Shown: positions 1 to 11,800 of the stretch, one piece after another
Layout of the letters: every line of letters begins with the position of its first letter
How positions within the stretch are numbered: the stretch's first letter is position 1
Assembly: GCF_000003855.2 (NCBI RefSeq)
Contig: NW_003101664.1
Coordinates: forward strand, 427,520-491,519
Origin: Blastomyces gilchristii SLH14081
Lineage: Eukaryota > Ascomycota > Eurotiomycetes > Onygenales > Ajellomycetaceae
Direction of reading: 5' to 3'
DNA: 64,000 bases
The notes under the pieces: model-generated
The model's database searches: none
What the model saw: only the letters and a program-made list of their open reading frames with translations
Told to the model about the DNA's origin: nothing
Made by a program: the position numbers and the translations under genes

Positions 1-790
1 GGTTCTGCAGATTATCAAGGCATGTGAGTATTATTACAGATTGAAAAGAGAGAAGAAGAATATATTCAAGTAAGAGAAGACAGATTGTAAGATATATTAT
101 AATACCTTGAAGAGACTTTATAAGAGAGTAGAATGATAATAATTTTAAGTAACACTTCTGATAGATTTAGACTGAACTAAGTATAGAAATAATATGAATA
201 ATGCTGTCTATGAGAGATTAAAGAAGAAGACAGTAAAGAGTCTTATACAGCAGCAGTGAGATTAGAAGAAGTTCTGAGAATAATTTAAGATTAAGATAAA
301 GAGAGAGAGAGAGAAGAAGAGTATTACTATAAATAAATAGTAATAGAAGAAGATTAAGAGAATGTTAAAATAGAAGATAAAGAAGTTAAAACTGATAAGT
401 TTTTTATTTATTAAGAGATAATGATTTTTGATAACACTTCTGTTCTCTAATTAATTAGCAGAAGCTGACAGAGAAGAAGGGAATTGAGGTCTTGTTCAGA
501 TCTTAAATGCACTTCATGATTCAGAATATTGAGAAGACAGCTCTGCTCTCTGAGCATATCAATCTGCTTACTACTGAGATGGAACCCGAGGCAGCAGATC
601 AGAAAATGCGGGATTTTGAGACACAGATTAATCTGACTAAGAAGAAGCAGTAAGAACTCTTCTCTGAGAAGGCAGTGAAGAGAGATTTTAAGATGATTAT
701 CATCTCAGATAAGAAGAAGAAGAAGAAGAAGAAGAATGAGAAGTGAATTATAAAGAATAATAAGAAGAATAAGAAAGAGCAGAAAGATAA
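1..790 (+). pseudogene. Unrecognised 5' coding remnant of the hAT element
   Basis: This stretch is shared with copy B (12,797-13,590). It contains lysine/glutamate-rich coding-like sequence with many stops and a partial frame near 515-655 reading IEKTALLSEHINLLTTEM. An intron-like interval lies at about 398-465, opening with a mutated GTAAG-type donor and ending in TTAGCAG. I do not recognise a domain. It could be the N-terminal part of the transposase or a second ORF of the element. A GAA/AAG microsatellite sits at about 709-735. Confidence 0.4.
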
Positions 791-899
791 TGAGTAAAAA
801 AAGTTTTTTTCTTTTTATATTAGTTAATTGTAAGTTCATAATTATTAATAATTGAAATTAATTTTGAGTTTTTAAAAATTATTGTACAAGTTGTAATCA

Positions 900-931
900 A
901 GTCAGAAATAATATATATATATATATATATC
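900..931. repeat. (AT)n microsatellite
   Basis: An uninterrupted run of alternating AT (about 10 units). The same site in copy B (near 13,716-13,735) also carries an AT run, so it is an inherited part of the hAT element rather than a locus-specific expansion. Confidence 0.8.
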
Positions 932-1379
932 TATAATGTATAAGTATCAACATTTTTTCAATATTGATATTCACAATTATTAATATACTTTTAATGATAT
1001 TATCTGATAACACAATTTAGTAATACTCTCTTTCACAATATTAATATATTTCAAGAAATATGACAGAGACTAATCAAGATTGTTTATTTACTTTTATACA
1101 TTGATAATATTCAATCTGAGTTAGTACTAAAATTATAACTAAGCTAAGAAACAAGATTATTTTCTCTTATATTAATTCTTCTTATACATATCAGTAATTA
1201 GTTATTGAAAATAAATTATTATCTTTGTTAAATTATTATTATATCTTCTGAATTCACTTCTTTCACTTCTTTTACTTCTATTGAAGATTCACAAACTGTT
1301 CAAGAAATCACTATGAATTACAAAGTCTATATTGTTTACAATTCAACACAGAATACTCTCTTTCAATTATAATAAATAA

Positions 1380-3047
1380 TCACTTCATTCTTCACATCTG
1401 ATTCCAGGTCACAAAATTTATGAAAAACTCAACACAAATATTAAGATGAACTATGAAATAATTATCAACAGATTGTATTGTAGATTACTGAAGAGTTATC
1501 TCTCTACTACAATCACTGCAACTTCATTCAGAAATATTTATTATAAACTGATCATAACTCTGAAGAAATTTCTTGACATCTGAAGTTATCAGAATACAGA
1601 CAATAAAAGAAAAATAATCAGAAGATTACTACTGAGCTGATAAGTTACTCTATCAGATAATAATTTTTGATAACACTAACTTTCTAATTTGAAGAAAATC
1701 ATGTGAAAACAATCATATATTAGTACTCTGATTTCACAACTCTTATCTGATAACTTTTATAAATAATTACTTTGTATATATATATCTCTGAATCTTTCTC
1801 TTCAATCAATTGAAAACTCTGAATTTTAAACACTTCTTCAAATACTTAATTCAAATCTTCATATTTCACATCAATTCTGTTTTCAGTTCAATCTTAAGAT
1901 ACACTACAAAGTCAATATATAATATCTAGAATCAGAGTTGAAGAATCATTGAAGAGTATCTCTCACAGTGAATGCATAAACTAGTACAAATAATCTTACA
2001 TTTATGAGAGTTATATGTTATTACATTGATGAGAACTGAACTTATTAAGAGATATTAATTGAATTTAAATTATTGATCAGTAGTCATACTAAGAATTATA
2101 TAGCAGAGATATTAATAACTGTGATTAAAAATGACTATTAAGATATTAGTCTCAGTCTTCTTACAATTAGAACTGATAATGCTGTGAATAACTACACTAT
2201 GATGAAGAGCTTGAAGCAAAAATTGACTTTGCATTTCTGAAATAATAAACAAGGTTATATTTTCTGTATTGCTCATGTGATTCAACTTGTAATATAAACA
2301 CTGATAAAGAATCTTAACATTAAGATGAAAAATAATGAGATGACTGATTCTTGAGATGAGAATGAGATGAAAGTGATTACTCAAGTAACTTTTATATTCA
2401 CTTTATAAAAGATAATGTTTTTTGATAACACTTTTTGATATTACTTTTTAATAATGCTTTTTAATAACACTACTGTTAATTTTGAATAGATTGACTAATA
2501 ATTTAAATATCACAGATTCAAAGTATTGCTAATGTGATTTGTATCTTCTCTAAGTAATAACAATGATTTCATAATATTTAACAAATAAATAAATCAGTCA
2601 CATCACTGAATATGATACAGAATGTTAGAACACAGTGAAGTTTAATATATAAGATGACTGTTCAGACTCTTCAATTATATCAGATGATTGATCATTGAGT
2701 GCAACACTCTGATCAGAAAAAGATTCAGATATTGAAACTTTCTGATATGAAGTGAACTCAGTTGAAATATGTGATTGATTTACTGTTTCAGTTTTATAAG
2801 ATAACAAAAACAGTCTCAATCACTTGTACATCAATGCTGCAATCAGTCTGATGAGTGTATAACAGTTTATTTACTCATCTTGAGAAGCAGTTGAATCACT
2901 CAAAAAGAAATTCAGTCTGAAATGATGCTATAGTGCAGGCTATTATTGCTGCAAGGGATAAACTGGCATATTATTACAGCAAAACTGAACAATCTTTTGC
3001 AGAGTATTATACTGTAGCAGCTCTACTAGATCTCTTCTGTTGAGTTA
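1380..3047 (+). pseudogene. hAT transposase remnant, central part (copy A)
   Basis: Degenerate plus-strand coding sequence. Recognisable blocks are DNAVNNYTMM near 2,172 and CIAHVIQL near 2,265 (hAT core: DNA..NN..M followed by C.AH..QL), then KLAYYYSKTEQSF and EYYTVAALLD near 2,960-3,030, just before the LINE. Two intron-like intervals are visible (about 1,640-1,698 and 2,385-2,489) with GTAA-type donors, CTAAC-like branch sites and AG acceptors. Many tryptophan codons appear as TGA. In hAT elements the core and the C-terminal dimerisation region form a cut-and-paste transposase. Here the reading is broken by stops and by the LINE. The continuation is at 7,572. Confidence 0.7.
3033..3047. 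repeat. LINE target-site duplication, left
   Basis: TCTTCTGTTGAGTTA is repeated exactly at 7,557-7,571. A 15-bp TSD is typical of target-primed reverse transcription. Confidence 0.93.
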
Positions 3048-6000
3048 CTCTTCAGCTAAGTGTAAACAGAATTTGAATCCTCAAACTTCTGTTAAGATTA
3101 GAGAATTGAGAAATGACTCTGATGATAAACTAGATATAATGCAAGCAGTTGAGATTCCTACTTTTCAAAATAGTTATAATCTACTATCTGATGATAGAAA
3201 TTAGATTCTACTCTATCTCTACTCTCTCTTAGTATGGATATACAACAAAAACAACAAAAAAAGTTTAAAAACTCTTCAAAAATCACATTTATTCAAAATA
3301 ATGTGAATAGAAACTCAAATTGCATTTATTCTTGTCTTCAGATTGTATTTGAACAAAAAGTTGACTTTGTACTTCTTCAAGAACCAAACTTTGATACTGA
3401 GCAAAAGTACATCATTTCTCATTCAAGCTATTACTGCTTTCTCTCTGAAAAATCTGAGATAAAATCAAGAGTAGTGATCTATGAGAGAAAAAGATCAAGG
3501 TATCAATTTAATTTGAGATTTGATATCATATCTGACTCTGATATTCTAGTGGGTGATATTATAGATAAAGAGAATGAGTTTGATACTATTCAACTTATAA
3601 ATATCTATAATGAAAAGTCATTGAAAGAAAACAACAATACCTGGACAATTAATAGAGAATTTTTGAATATAACTCTCTTAAAAAACTCTATAATTGTAGA
3701 AGACTTCAATACACATCATCCCTGATGAAACTCAGAGTGCATAAGAGCAGTAAGAGCAGATAAACTGATTGAATGAACTTTTAAGCATTCAATAGATTTA
3801 GTTAACAAGTCTGATCAACAAACATTCTTTAGAAAAGGCATGAAACAGAAATCTATTATAGATCTAACTTTCATGTCATAAAATCTAATTGAAAAAAGAC
3901 TTATAAACTGGTTTATTGATTCAAATGAAACCTCAGGATCAGGTCATGAGATCATTCAATTTGATATTGAACTGAGTGAAAAACAAAGAAGTGAAAATCC
4001 TCTTCTCTCTAATCAGTATAACTTTGAAAAAGCTGATTGAAAAGCAGTTGAAGAAAGAGTAAAACAGCTGAAATCTGAAAGACAGAGTGAGCTTTATTAG
4101 AATCAAAGTCAAGATATCTCAAATGAAATGCTTAAGAATAGAGCAAAGCTGATTACATCTATTCTTCTAACAAGTATTGAAGAAAATATTTCAAAGAAAA
4201 AGTCTTCTGAGTATTCCAAACCTTGATGAAATGAGAATATCACTTCTAAAAGAAAGCAACTAGCCACTGCTAAGAGAGAGTGAAAGAATAACTTAATATC
4301 TGATGAAGAGTTCAAAGCTATTCAAAATGAATATTTTTCAGATATTAAAAAAGCCAAAACAGATTACTGGAACAAATTTCTTGAAGAAGCATAAGAAAAA
4401 GAAGTTTTTAAAGCCTTCAACTATACTAAAACAAGAAGTGTAGCAAAGCTTTCAACCTTAGAATATGAATTTCAGAATGAATTGTATACAGCAAACTCTT
4501 TTGAGGAAAAATGTCAAGCTTTTATGAGAATTCTCTTTCAAAACTCATCACATTTAGAAGAGAAGAATATGTCATTTCATGAATATATTGATGAAAATAA
4601 CTGGGAATGACCTGAGCTTACAGGTGATGAACTAGAGTCAGTAATATTCTCAAGTTCAATTAAACCTGCTGCAGAGCCTGATTCAATTAATCATTTAATT
4701 ATTCAAAACACATATTCCTACTTGAAGAATGAATATTTTGAGCTCTTTTTCAATATCTTAAGAAATGGTTATCATTCTGAATGCTGGAGAGAAGCTACTG
4801 AAGTAATCCTTGCAAAACCTAATAGAAAAGCTTCAGTTTCTAAGTCATATAGAGTAATATCTCTGTTGAACTGTTTGAGAAAAGTTCTAGAAAAGATAAT
4901 AGCTACTAGATTATCTTTTATAAGCTCTATTAGTGATTCTCTTCTATTTAATGAACAAATGAGAGATAGAAAACAATGTTCTGCAATTAACACTGTTCTC
5001 TCAGTTCTTCATGATATTCAAGTAGCAAAGCATGAAGGCCTGGTCTCAACTGCAGTTTTTATTGACATAAAAGATGCATTTGATCATATTTCAAAGTCTA
5101 AGATGATTCAAACTTTGAAGATGTTAAAACTGTCACTTTCTCTAATAAAATGAGTTAATTGTTTCATGTCTAAAAGAATTATACAACTATTCTTTGATGG
5201 AAGAAAACAAGATAAAACTGAGATAAAAATAGAAGTATCACAAGAATCTTCAATCTCACCTGTTTTATTTGCAATATACACTGCATATTTATTCAAGAAT
5301 AGAGAGATGAAAATAGTGAGATCTTTAAGTTATGTAGATGATATTGGTCTTCTCTACAGTTCAAAGACAATCAAAGAGAATTTAGAAGTGATTGAGAAAG
5401 CAGCAAAGGAAATCTTTGTTAGAGCAGATATTAATCTAATTCAATTTAATATGAATAAAACTGAGTTAATTCACTTTTTTTCCAGATTTAATGAGAAAGA
5501 ACTAAGTCTAACTCTTCTGAATAAAGAGATTAAACCCAGTTTGAATATCAAATGACTAGAAGTATGGTTAAACTCTAAGTTGAATTTTAAATATCATATT
5601 CAACAAAGAATCATCAAGGCAGAGAGACTACTGAATAGTATAATCAGACTATCAAATACTGAGAGAGGTTTATCTTTTCAGGCTATGAGACAGTTGTATA
5701 TAGCCTGTATTACCTCAGTAGCTGATTATAGAGTTCAAGTTTGATGAAACAATCAAGATAACTTTACTGAACTGTTTCAAAGTCTATAAAACAGAGCTTT
5801 GAGAAGAATTCTGAGAGTATTCAAATCATCTCCTATTAAAGCAATGGAAATTGAAGCCTCAATTTCATCTCCTGCTATTTGATTTGAAAAGGCCTGTATA
5901 AACTATACTCTGAGAGTCATAAAGATGAGCTCAAATCATATAATCAGAGAAAGAGTCTCTTCTTCATTTTCATCAGTTAACTCAGGAAATGAACTGGATT

Positions 6001-7556
6001 GAAATAGATTTCTTGATTAGAATGAGAATAATGCTTTAAAGAAAATGCCCTCTCAACTGTATAGACTATGTTCACTTATTAAGAATCAATTTTCTTCATT
6101 AAATGTTGAGAAAATTGATCATGAGAAGATATCTCTCTGGAGAGAAAAGCTGAACTCTCTCATAGACTTATAAATAAGTGAACTATCTAAAGAGAGAGAA
6201 TATAAACAGTATTTGAAGAAGATCTCTACAATCAATATAAAAGACTCTATTCTGATTTACTCAGATGGCTCAAAAAATGAGAATTTGAATAGATTAGATG
6301 CAGACATTGCTTATACTGAAGATAATATCAATTTTATCTCAGATTTCTGAAATTTAGGCTGTGAATCTGAAGTCTTTGATGCTGAACTATTTGCAATAGT
6401 AAAAGCTTTCAAACTCATTGAAATAAAATCTCATAAAAGAGAAAATAGTTTGAAAGAGACATAAATATTCTCTGATAGTCAAGCTGCTTTAAAAAGACTT
6501 AGAAATAGTCAGATTCATAATGATCAAATGAATCTTGACCTGATTTTAAACTCTGTTTTAAAAATTCAAAAGAGAAGAACATCTAAACTGATAATTCATC
6601 TGCATTGAGTTCCTGCTCATATGAATATTCATGACAATGAATTGACTGATTCAGCTGCAAAAAAGGGTTCAGAATTAAGCAGATCTATTCAAAAAACAGT
6701 GTCCTGATCTTTCATAAAGAGAAAGATAAAAGAATCTTGTTTAAACAAGTGAAATGAAAGCTGGCAGAAACAAAAGAAGAGCATACATTATTCAAGATTT
6801 GAGACAAAATCAAAGTGGAAATCTTGTTCAATTAAATGCAAAAAGAAAATATTCTCATTCATAATTCAGCTAAAACTAGAACATGGTTATTTCAAATTCT
6901 ATATACAAAGATTTGATAATAGATTTGATTCAACAGAGTGCTCATTCTGCAATACAAATGAGAATCCTGAGTATATTGTAATGCATTATGCATTATACAA
7001 TAGTCTCAGAGTCAGATTAAAGAAGAAGTATGATTTAAATCAATTAAATATGAGATTCTTATTCTCAACTGAGACAGGACTTAAATACTTAATAGACTTT
7101 CTATCAGAAACTCAAGCAGCTATAAGAAAATGACTCAACTCAGAAGTATCTGAATATGAAGAGATGAAAATTGATTAGATATAGTCTGTTAAAACAGCTA
7201 TACACTATCTTTTAATAATTTTATTTTGTTATAGTCTTTCTTTACTGTACTTGTTTCTTTCTGTTCTTTTCTATCTATCTATTTAATGTGTCTATCTTTA
7301 GGACTATGTTCTCTTTTCCTTTGTCATGATATTTTCAAATGATTTCAAAGTATTAATAGGTGTTGAAATACTGCAATTTGTAAACAGTTTTTGTATTCTG
7401 GGCTGGAATTTTCTGATTTTGCATATCTGAAATTGATAAGTGTATAATAGTTGACTCTATAGATATAGGAAAAACTCTGAGAACTAAAGGTTCTCAGGTA
7501 GATGTCATAGTCTCTGACTGCATACATCTATAATTGAAGAATAATAATAATAATAA
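3048..7556 (+). mobile_element. Full Tad/I-like LINE, copy 1
   Basis: A 4,509-bp non-LTR retrotransposon inserted in hAT copy A and bracketed by a perfect 15-bp TSD. It ends in a short (ATA/TAA)n tail (about 7,539-7,556), as do the reverse-oriented copies at 38,264, 53,610 and 62,833. It carries one long ORF (3,234-7,178) with endonuclease, reverse transcriptase, RNase H and a C-terminal Cys/His motif, an order typical of Tad1/I-clade LINEs. No separate ORF1 is visible before 3,234, so it may be 5'-truncated or a one-ORF type. It is inactivated by in-frame stops. Confidence 0.88.
3234..7178 (+). pseudogene. LINE ORF2: endonuclease, reverse transcriptase, RNase H (stops, no frameshift)
   Basis: One frame runs 1,314 codons from ATG 3,234 to TAG 7,176 with no frameshift detected, although it contains many stops (for example two adjacent TGA at 3,723 and 3,726 and one at 3,774, at expected tryptophans). 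Domains in order: AP-type endonuclease (VDFVLLQEPN, then DFNTHHP before the TGA pair); reverse transcriptase (SYRVISLLNC near 4,843, AFDHISKSKM near 5,078, catalytic YVDD at 5,331); RNase H (IYSDGSKN near 6,255, then a VPAHMNIH-like block near 6,610); a Cys/His cluster near 6,950. Together these nick the target and copy the LINE RNA. A preserved frame with point stops indicates directed transition mutation rather than random decay. Confidence 0.88.
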
Positions 7557-7571
7557 TCTTCTGTTGAGTTA
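7557..7571. repeat. LINE target-site duplication, right
   Basis: Exact second copy of the 15-bp repeat at 3,033-3,047. hAT sequence resumes immediately after it. Confidence 0.93.
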
Positions 7572-8400
7572 ATATCTACACTTCTCAAGATTGAACAGAG
7601 AAGAAATAAGACTCATATGTTAAATTAGTCTGAGACTACTACAATATCAACTATCAGAGATTTGAATGAGCAGATGTTTGAGATGTGAAGACAGTGAAAT
7701 ACAATTTTCTAGTAAGTAATGATCTTTGATAATGCTGCATATTACATAGAACTATAATACTAACTTTGAAACAGAACTTGCATACATTGATTGCAACTGA
7801 AAATCAGATAAAACTATATACTTGTAAAACTGAATTTGACTGCTATCTTCAAGATAATTTAATGAATTTACATATCAAATCAATTCTAGAGTTATGAAAA
7901 ATTGTTAAGAGTATATATTCAACTGTTGCACTGATGATGTGTGATATTCTGATAATTTCATTGACAGGGGTGAGAATGAAGTGAAAGTTCAACTTAAGTC
8001 AAGATATTTATTACTATTATCAGAGACAATTACAAGAAGAAACAATCAAGAAACTCATGATTGTAAAACATGAAATTATCAGACAGTTTAATACCTCTGA
8101 TTACAGTATATCAGAGAAGTATAGTTTTCATGAGAAAGTGAAGAATAAACTTACATAAGAATGTATTTAGTTGTTTCATGATCATTATCAATAATCATTA
8201 CCAAATTCTGATTATATAAGCAATCACTGAATGAACTGAATGAGACTGAATTTAATCTTCAGTCTCAGTCTCATTCTGATTTTGAAAGAATGATTATCTT
8301 TTACAGTTTATTCTGAGAAATTACTCTCATTTCACTGTTCTTGAATTAAATCTGATCATTTTTCATATCATTTCTCTCAGAAATGGTCCATTTTCAGATT
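7572..8400 (+). pseudogene. hAT transposase remnant, C-terminal part (copy A)
   Basis: Continuation of the transposase after the LINE. The first part matches 24,580-25,003 and 25,028-25,451 in copy B. An intron-like interval lies at about 7,711-7,770 (GTAAGTAATG donor, ACTAACTTTGAAACAG acceptor side). The last part (7,990-8,400) should contain the hAT C-terminal dimerisation region but is too degraded for a firm call. The stops make it non-functional. Confidence 0.55.
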
Positions 8401-8404
8401 TTTT

Positions 8405-8499
8405 TAAGGCTTGGTCCTGGTGGGACTCATGTCAAGAAATGTATGAGATTAGACCAAATGAGACCAAATGTGAAATTCATGGTCCCGCCGGCCAGTCTA
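8405..8499 (+). repeat. hAT 3' terminal region shared with the 506-bp element
   Basis: About 95 bp ending GGCCAGTCTA. It matches the right end of the 506-bp element (for example 21,528-21,619) along its length, including AAGAAATGTATG and TGAAATTCATG. It shows that the short element and the autonomous hAT share their right end and so probably the same transposase. This copy keeps several GG and CC dinucleotides lost elsewhere. Confidence 0.8.
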
Positions 8500-11400
8500 C
8501 TGCTATCTGAACTGAAAGATATGCAGAATCTCTCGGAGAGTTTACTTGAAGTAGTAAGAAAAGTAACTGAAATCACTGAACTGAAATTGAAGCTCTGTAC
8601 ATGTATGAGAATTCTAAATAAGATTGAGATCTTGTGTACACAGTGACAGACTGAGATGAAAGTTAAATAACAATTGACATTCACTGTGAATCAAGCATTC
8701 ACTATGAAGAGCTTCACTGATACAATCATCATTATTAATAAGAATAGAGAAAATCAGGTTATAAATCTACAGCAGAAGATTAAACATTTATATAGATAGA
8801 TAATTACATCAAATCTGAATATCTTATCATAATTATTCACAATCTCTTTAGAAGTGTATACATTATCAGAGATTACTACACAGAATAAGAATCTGAATAT
8901 AAAATATATCAAGCTGAGAGATCTGTCAGAATTATCAAGCTTTAATAACAACTGAAAAAATAATGCTATAATCAGCTAGCTAAGTCAGATGTAATCATAT
9001 TATTGAATTGAATATGAACTCACAGACAGACAGTCAATGAAATTTTAACAAGTCTTAAGATCTGCTGCATTTCTATATGAAAAAGCAAAGTCATTATAAA
9101 TGACTGATAAAAAGATAAATCTTACAGATCTAAAATAATATTCATTTTCATAAATATGAAATGAGTTTTCTAAATGAATCTTGCATAACTTTGAGAAAGT
9201 GAATGTATAAGACAAGTGTTATAAACACTTCACTGAGTGTAGATAAGTAAGTAATCTTATATTATACTTTACACACTTCAGCTTATACTATCTTATATTA
9301 AATAAAGAGCTTTCAACATCTTTCTATTTATAGATCTTCATTCATGATCTTACATCTGAGTTAAGAGCAGAATAGAAATACTTAATCTTATAATCAGACA
9401 CAGTGAAAGAAGCATATAATATTCTCATTGTATGAGAATAAGTGAGTTAATTATAACAGAAAATACTGCAATCAAGTATATCTCAGTAGAGAATGAGTAA
9501 TCAGACTTCTATAACATAAGTTACACACTCAGATACAATGAATCTAGATTTAAATGTTATTACTAAAGTGCTGAATTCTCTGAAAAAGAGATTCTCTGAG
9601 TGAAAATCTTGATATTTTGAGCATTGAGCTTGCTTCAACTGCAGATATTAAAATCATGATGTAAAAGATTGCACACAGTATATGCAGTTAAGAAAGTTAA
9701 AAAACTAGCAGAATCAGTGAGCTCAGAGACACTCACTGATATTCTATAAAAAGTCTTTAAAGTGAAAGAAATGTCTGTGTTAGATGACTTACTGAATTCT
9801 GTGAATGCAAAGAGAAAGCAGGCTTCTGACTGAGATACAGATGAGAATGAAGTAAAAGCTCATCTTAATGTCTTAGAGTGTGAAATGTTAATATATAAAG
9901 AGCACTTGAGTAAGAATTAAGAGATAACTGTAAAAGTGTTAACAGACACAGAAGCTTCTACACAATATATTAATAATTATATAATTTAAAGACTGAAAGA
10001 GGTTCACTGAGTGAAGAATTTCTGATGTATAAGATTGTCTGATAACTGATATTTAATATTATCTGTAAGAGTAAGAGTTTCCTTGTACTTTGAAGAATGA
10101 TCTTGCTATATTTGAGTGTGAGAGCTGCAGAATGTGAAATACAACCTTATTCTCAAACTTGATTGATTTTAAAGATTCAACTCACAGATTCAATGATATA
10201 CATGTTATATGTAATTAACTGATAGAAAGAAAATGATTCATATAATTCTATTAACTGATATAAGAAGAACATTTCACATCTCTGATATAGAAGAGTTAAA
10301 TCTGCTTATACATTAATAAGCAAAGAGAATGATTTGCAAGACCTCATCTGAAAGCATTCTGTATGTCATATAAGATCTGAAAGTGAAGGAAATCAAGATA
10401 AAAGATATATGAAAGAACAAGTGTATGAAAAAACTTCTGAAGAAGTATGAAAAAGTCTTTTAAACAGATCTTTCACTGAAATTGCTGTCAGAATGAGGAT
10501 TTGTACATAAGATTAACACAGAGAATGTGAAACTAGTTAATTAGAATATATACTCTCTGTCACAAATATATCTTGAAGAATAGAAGCATCAGATCACAGA
10601 CCTTCTAGAATATAGTCTTATATAACTCTCATCAAGCATGTGAGACTTCTCAGTTCTATTCATGAAAAAGACAGATGAGAAGTGACAGATGTGTATTGAT
10701 TATTGAGCACTTAATAAGCTTACAATCAAGAATGAATATTCACTGTCACAGATTCAATAATAGTTAAATACAGTTGAAAACATCTGATATCTATTAAAGA
10801 TTGATCTTCTCTCAGAATATTAACAGATTCATATAAATAAACTGTTAATACTGTGAATTATATTTAATATGCAATGAGAGAAGTTTGAATTTCTGATAAT
10901 ATTATTCAGTCTAACAAATGCATCTGTCATCTTTTAAACAATGATGAATATAATTTTTCATAAATAGAATGAAATCTTGTGTCTCATATATCTGAATAAC
11001 ATCTTACTTTTCTCAAACTCATATAATGAACATCTAAAGTATCTTGATAAAGTGCTTACAACTCTGACAGAGTATAATCTCTACGTCAAATCAATCAAGT
11101 GTATATTTGAAATGAAAGAGTTGAAGTTTTGTGAGACATGTGATAAGTGATAACTATATACACCTCATTCTAAAGAAATTGAATGTTATAGCAAATTAAC
11201 TATGACTGAGAAATATATATTATATATAACAGTTTCTTGAGTTGATCTCATATTACTAGACTGGCCGCTGGGACCATGAATTTCACGTTTGATCTCATTT
11301 GATCTGGTCTCATACATTTCTTGGCGTGAATCCCGCTGGAACTAGCCATCAAAAAAACATGCAAAGTGACTATATATCAGATCTTAAAATGAAGTCATGA

Positions 11401-11776
11401 CTTGAAAAAAATGAGAAAGTGATTTCATTTAGTCTCATTTAGTCTCATTCTTGACATAAAGTTACTATTTTTATACATTTTAAGGTTTTTTTTAGACTAT
11501 TTTTAACTTTTTAAAAAGTAACACTTTTTGATAATGCTCAAATGAGATTTAAAGTCATTTAAAGCAATAAAAATAATTTAAATTAAGAAGTGGAAATCAT
11601 GATCTCATTTGAAAAATATGATAAGAGTAGACAGTAAGTCTCACTGAGACAGTATGAGACTACTATCTAATGTTAAAACTGTGTAATGAGATCAGTTGAA
11701 TTGATAATGAGACTATCAAAAAATCTGATTCTAGTCTCAGACACAGTCACACGGTCAGTCTACATATTACTGCAGA
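8500..11776 (+). mobile_element. Gypsy-A fragment, copy 1 (gag to reverse transcriptase)
   Basis: Internal part of a Ty3/gypsy retrotransposon collinear with 16,398-19,170 of the complete copy. Signs in order: gag (MQNLSESLLEVVRKVTEI near 8,520); a CCHC knuckle near 9,631-9,672 (CFNC, then H and C at the expected spacing); an aspartic protease block near 9,937 (VLTDTEAS, with the expected DTG read as DTE); a reverse transcriptase with FMKKTDEK near 10,650 and a mutated YLNN at the YLDD position near 10,988. The 5' part lies left of the window beyond hAT copy A. A 506-bp element interrupts it at 11,257-11,762, and hAT copy B follows at 11,777. Confidence 0.82.
11257..11762 (-). mobile_element. 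506-bp non-autonomous hAT element, copy 1
   Basis: Terminal inverted repeats TAGACTG...CAGTCTA and an exact 8-bp TSD CATATTAC (11,249-11,256 and 11,763-11,770). It is inserted in the Gypsy-A reverse transcriptase region, in inverse orientation to the other three copies. It has no coding capacity. It shares about 95 bp at one end and about 24 bp at the other with the autonomous hAT. Confidence 0.92.
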
Positions 11777-11800
11777 TAGACTGACTGTGTGACTGTGTCT

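Larger units (their letters stand above)
1..8499 (+). mobile_element. hAT DNA transposon, copy A (5' end outside window, split by a LINE)
   Basis: Class II element of the hAT superfamily. It enters from the left edge and ends at a CAGTCTA terminus (8,493-8,499), after which Gypsy-A gag sequence resumes. The transposase remnant is on the plus strand and is recognised by a DNAVNNYTMM block near 2,172 and CIAHVIQL near 2,265, which match the hAT catalytic-core region. A LINE with a 15-bp TSD splits it at 3,048-7,556. The same arrangement recurs in copy B (11,777-26,436), so the upstream part (1-800) belongs to this element. Many in-frame TGA, TAA and TAG codons make it inactive. The superfamily call is supported independently by the 8-bp TSDs of its short derivative. 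Confidence 0.8.

Noticed and set aside
8383..8646. 87-codon ORF spanning the hAT 3' end and Gypsy-A gag
   Set aside because: It crosses a transposon junction at 8,499; only the gag half is meaningful.
11257..11762. Tc1/mariner origin of the 506-bp element (TA at both ends)
   Set aside because: TA flanks are part of the TIR; all four copies have a matching 8-bp repeat outside, which indicates hAT.
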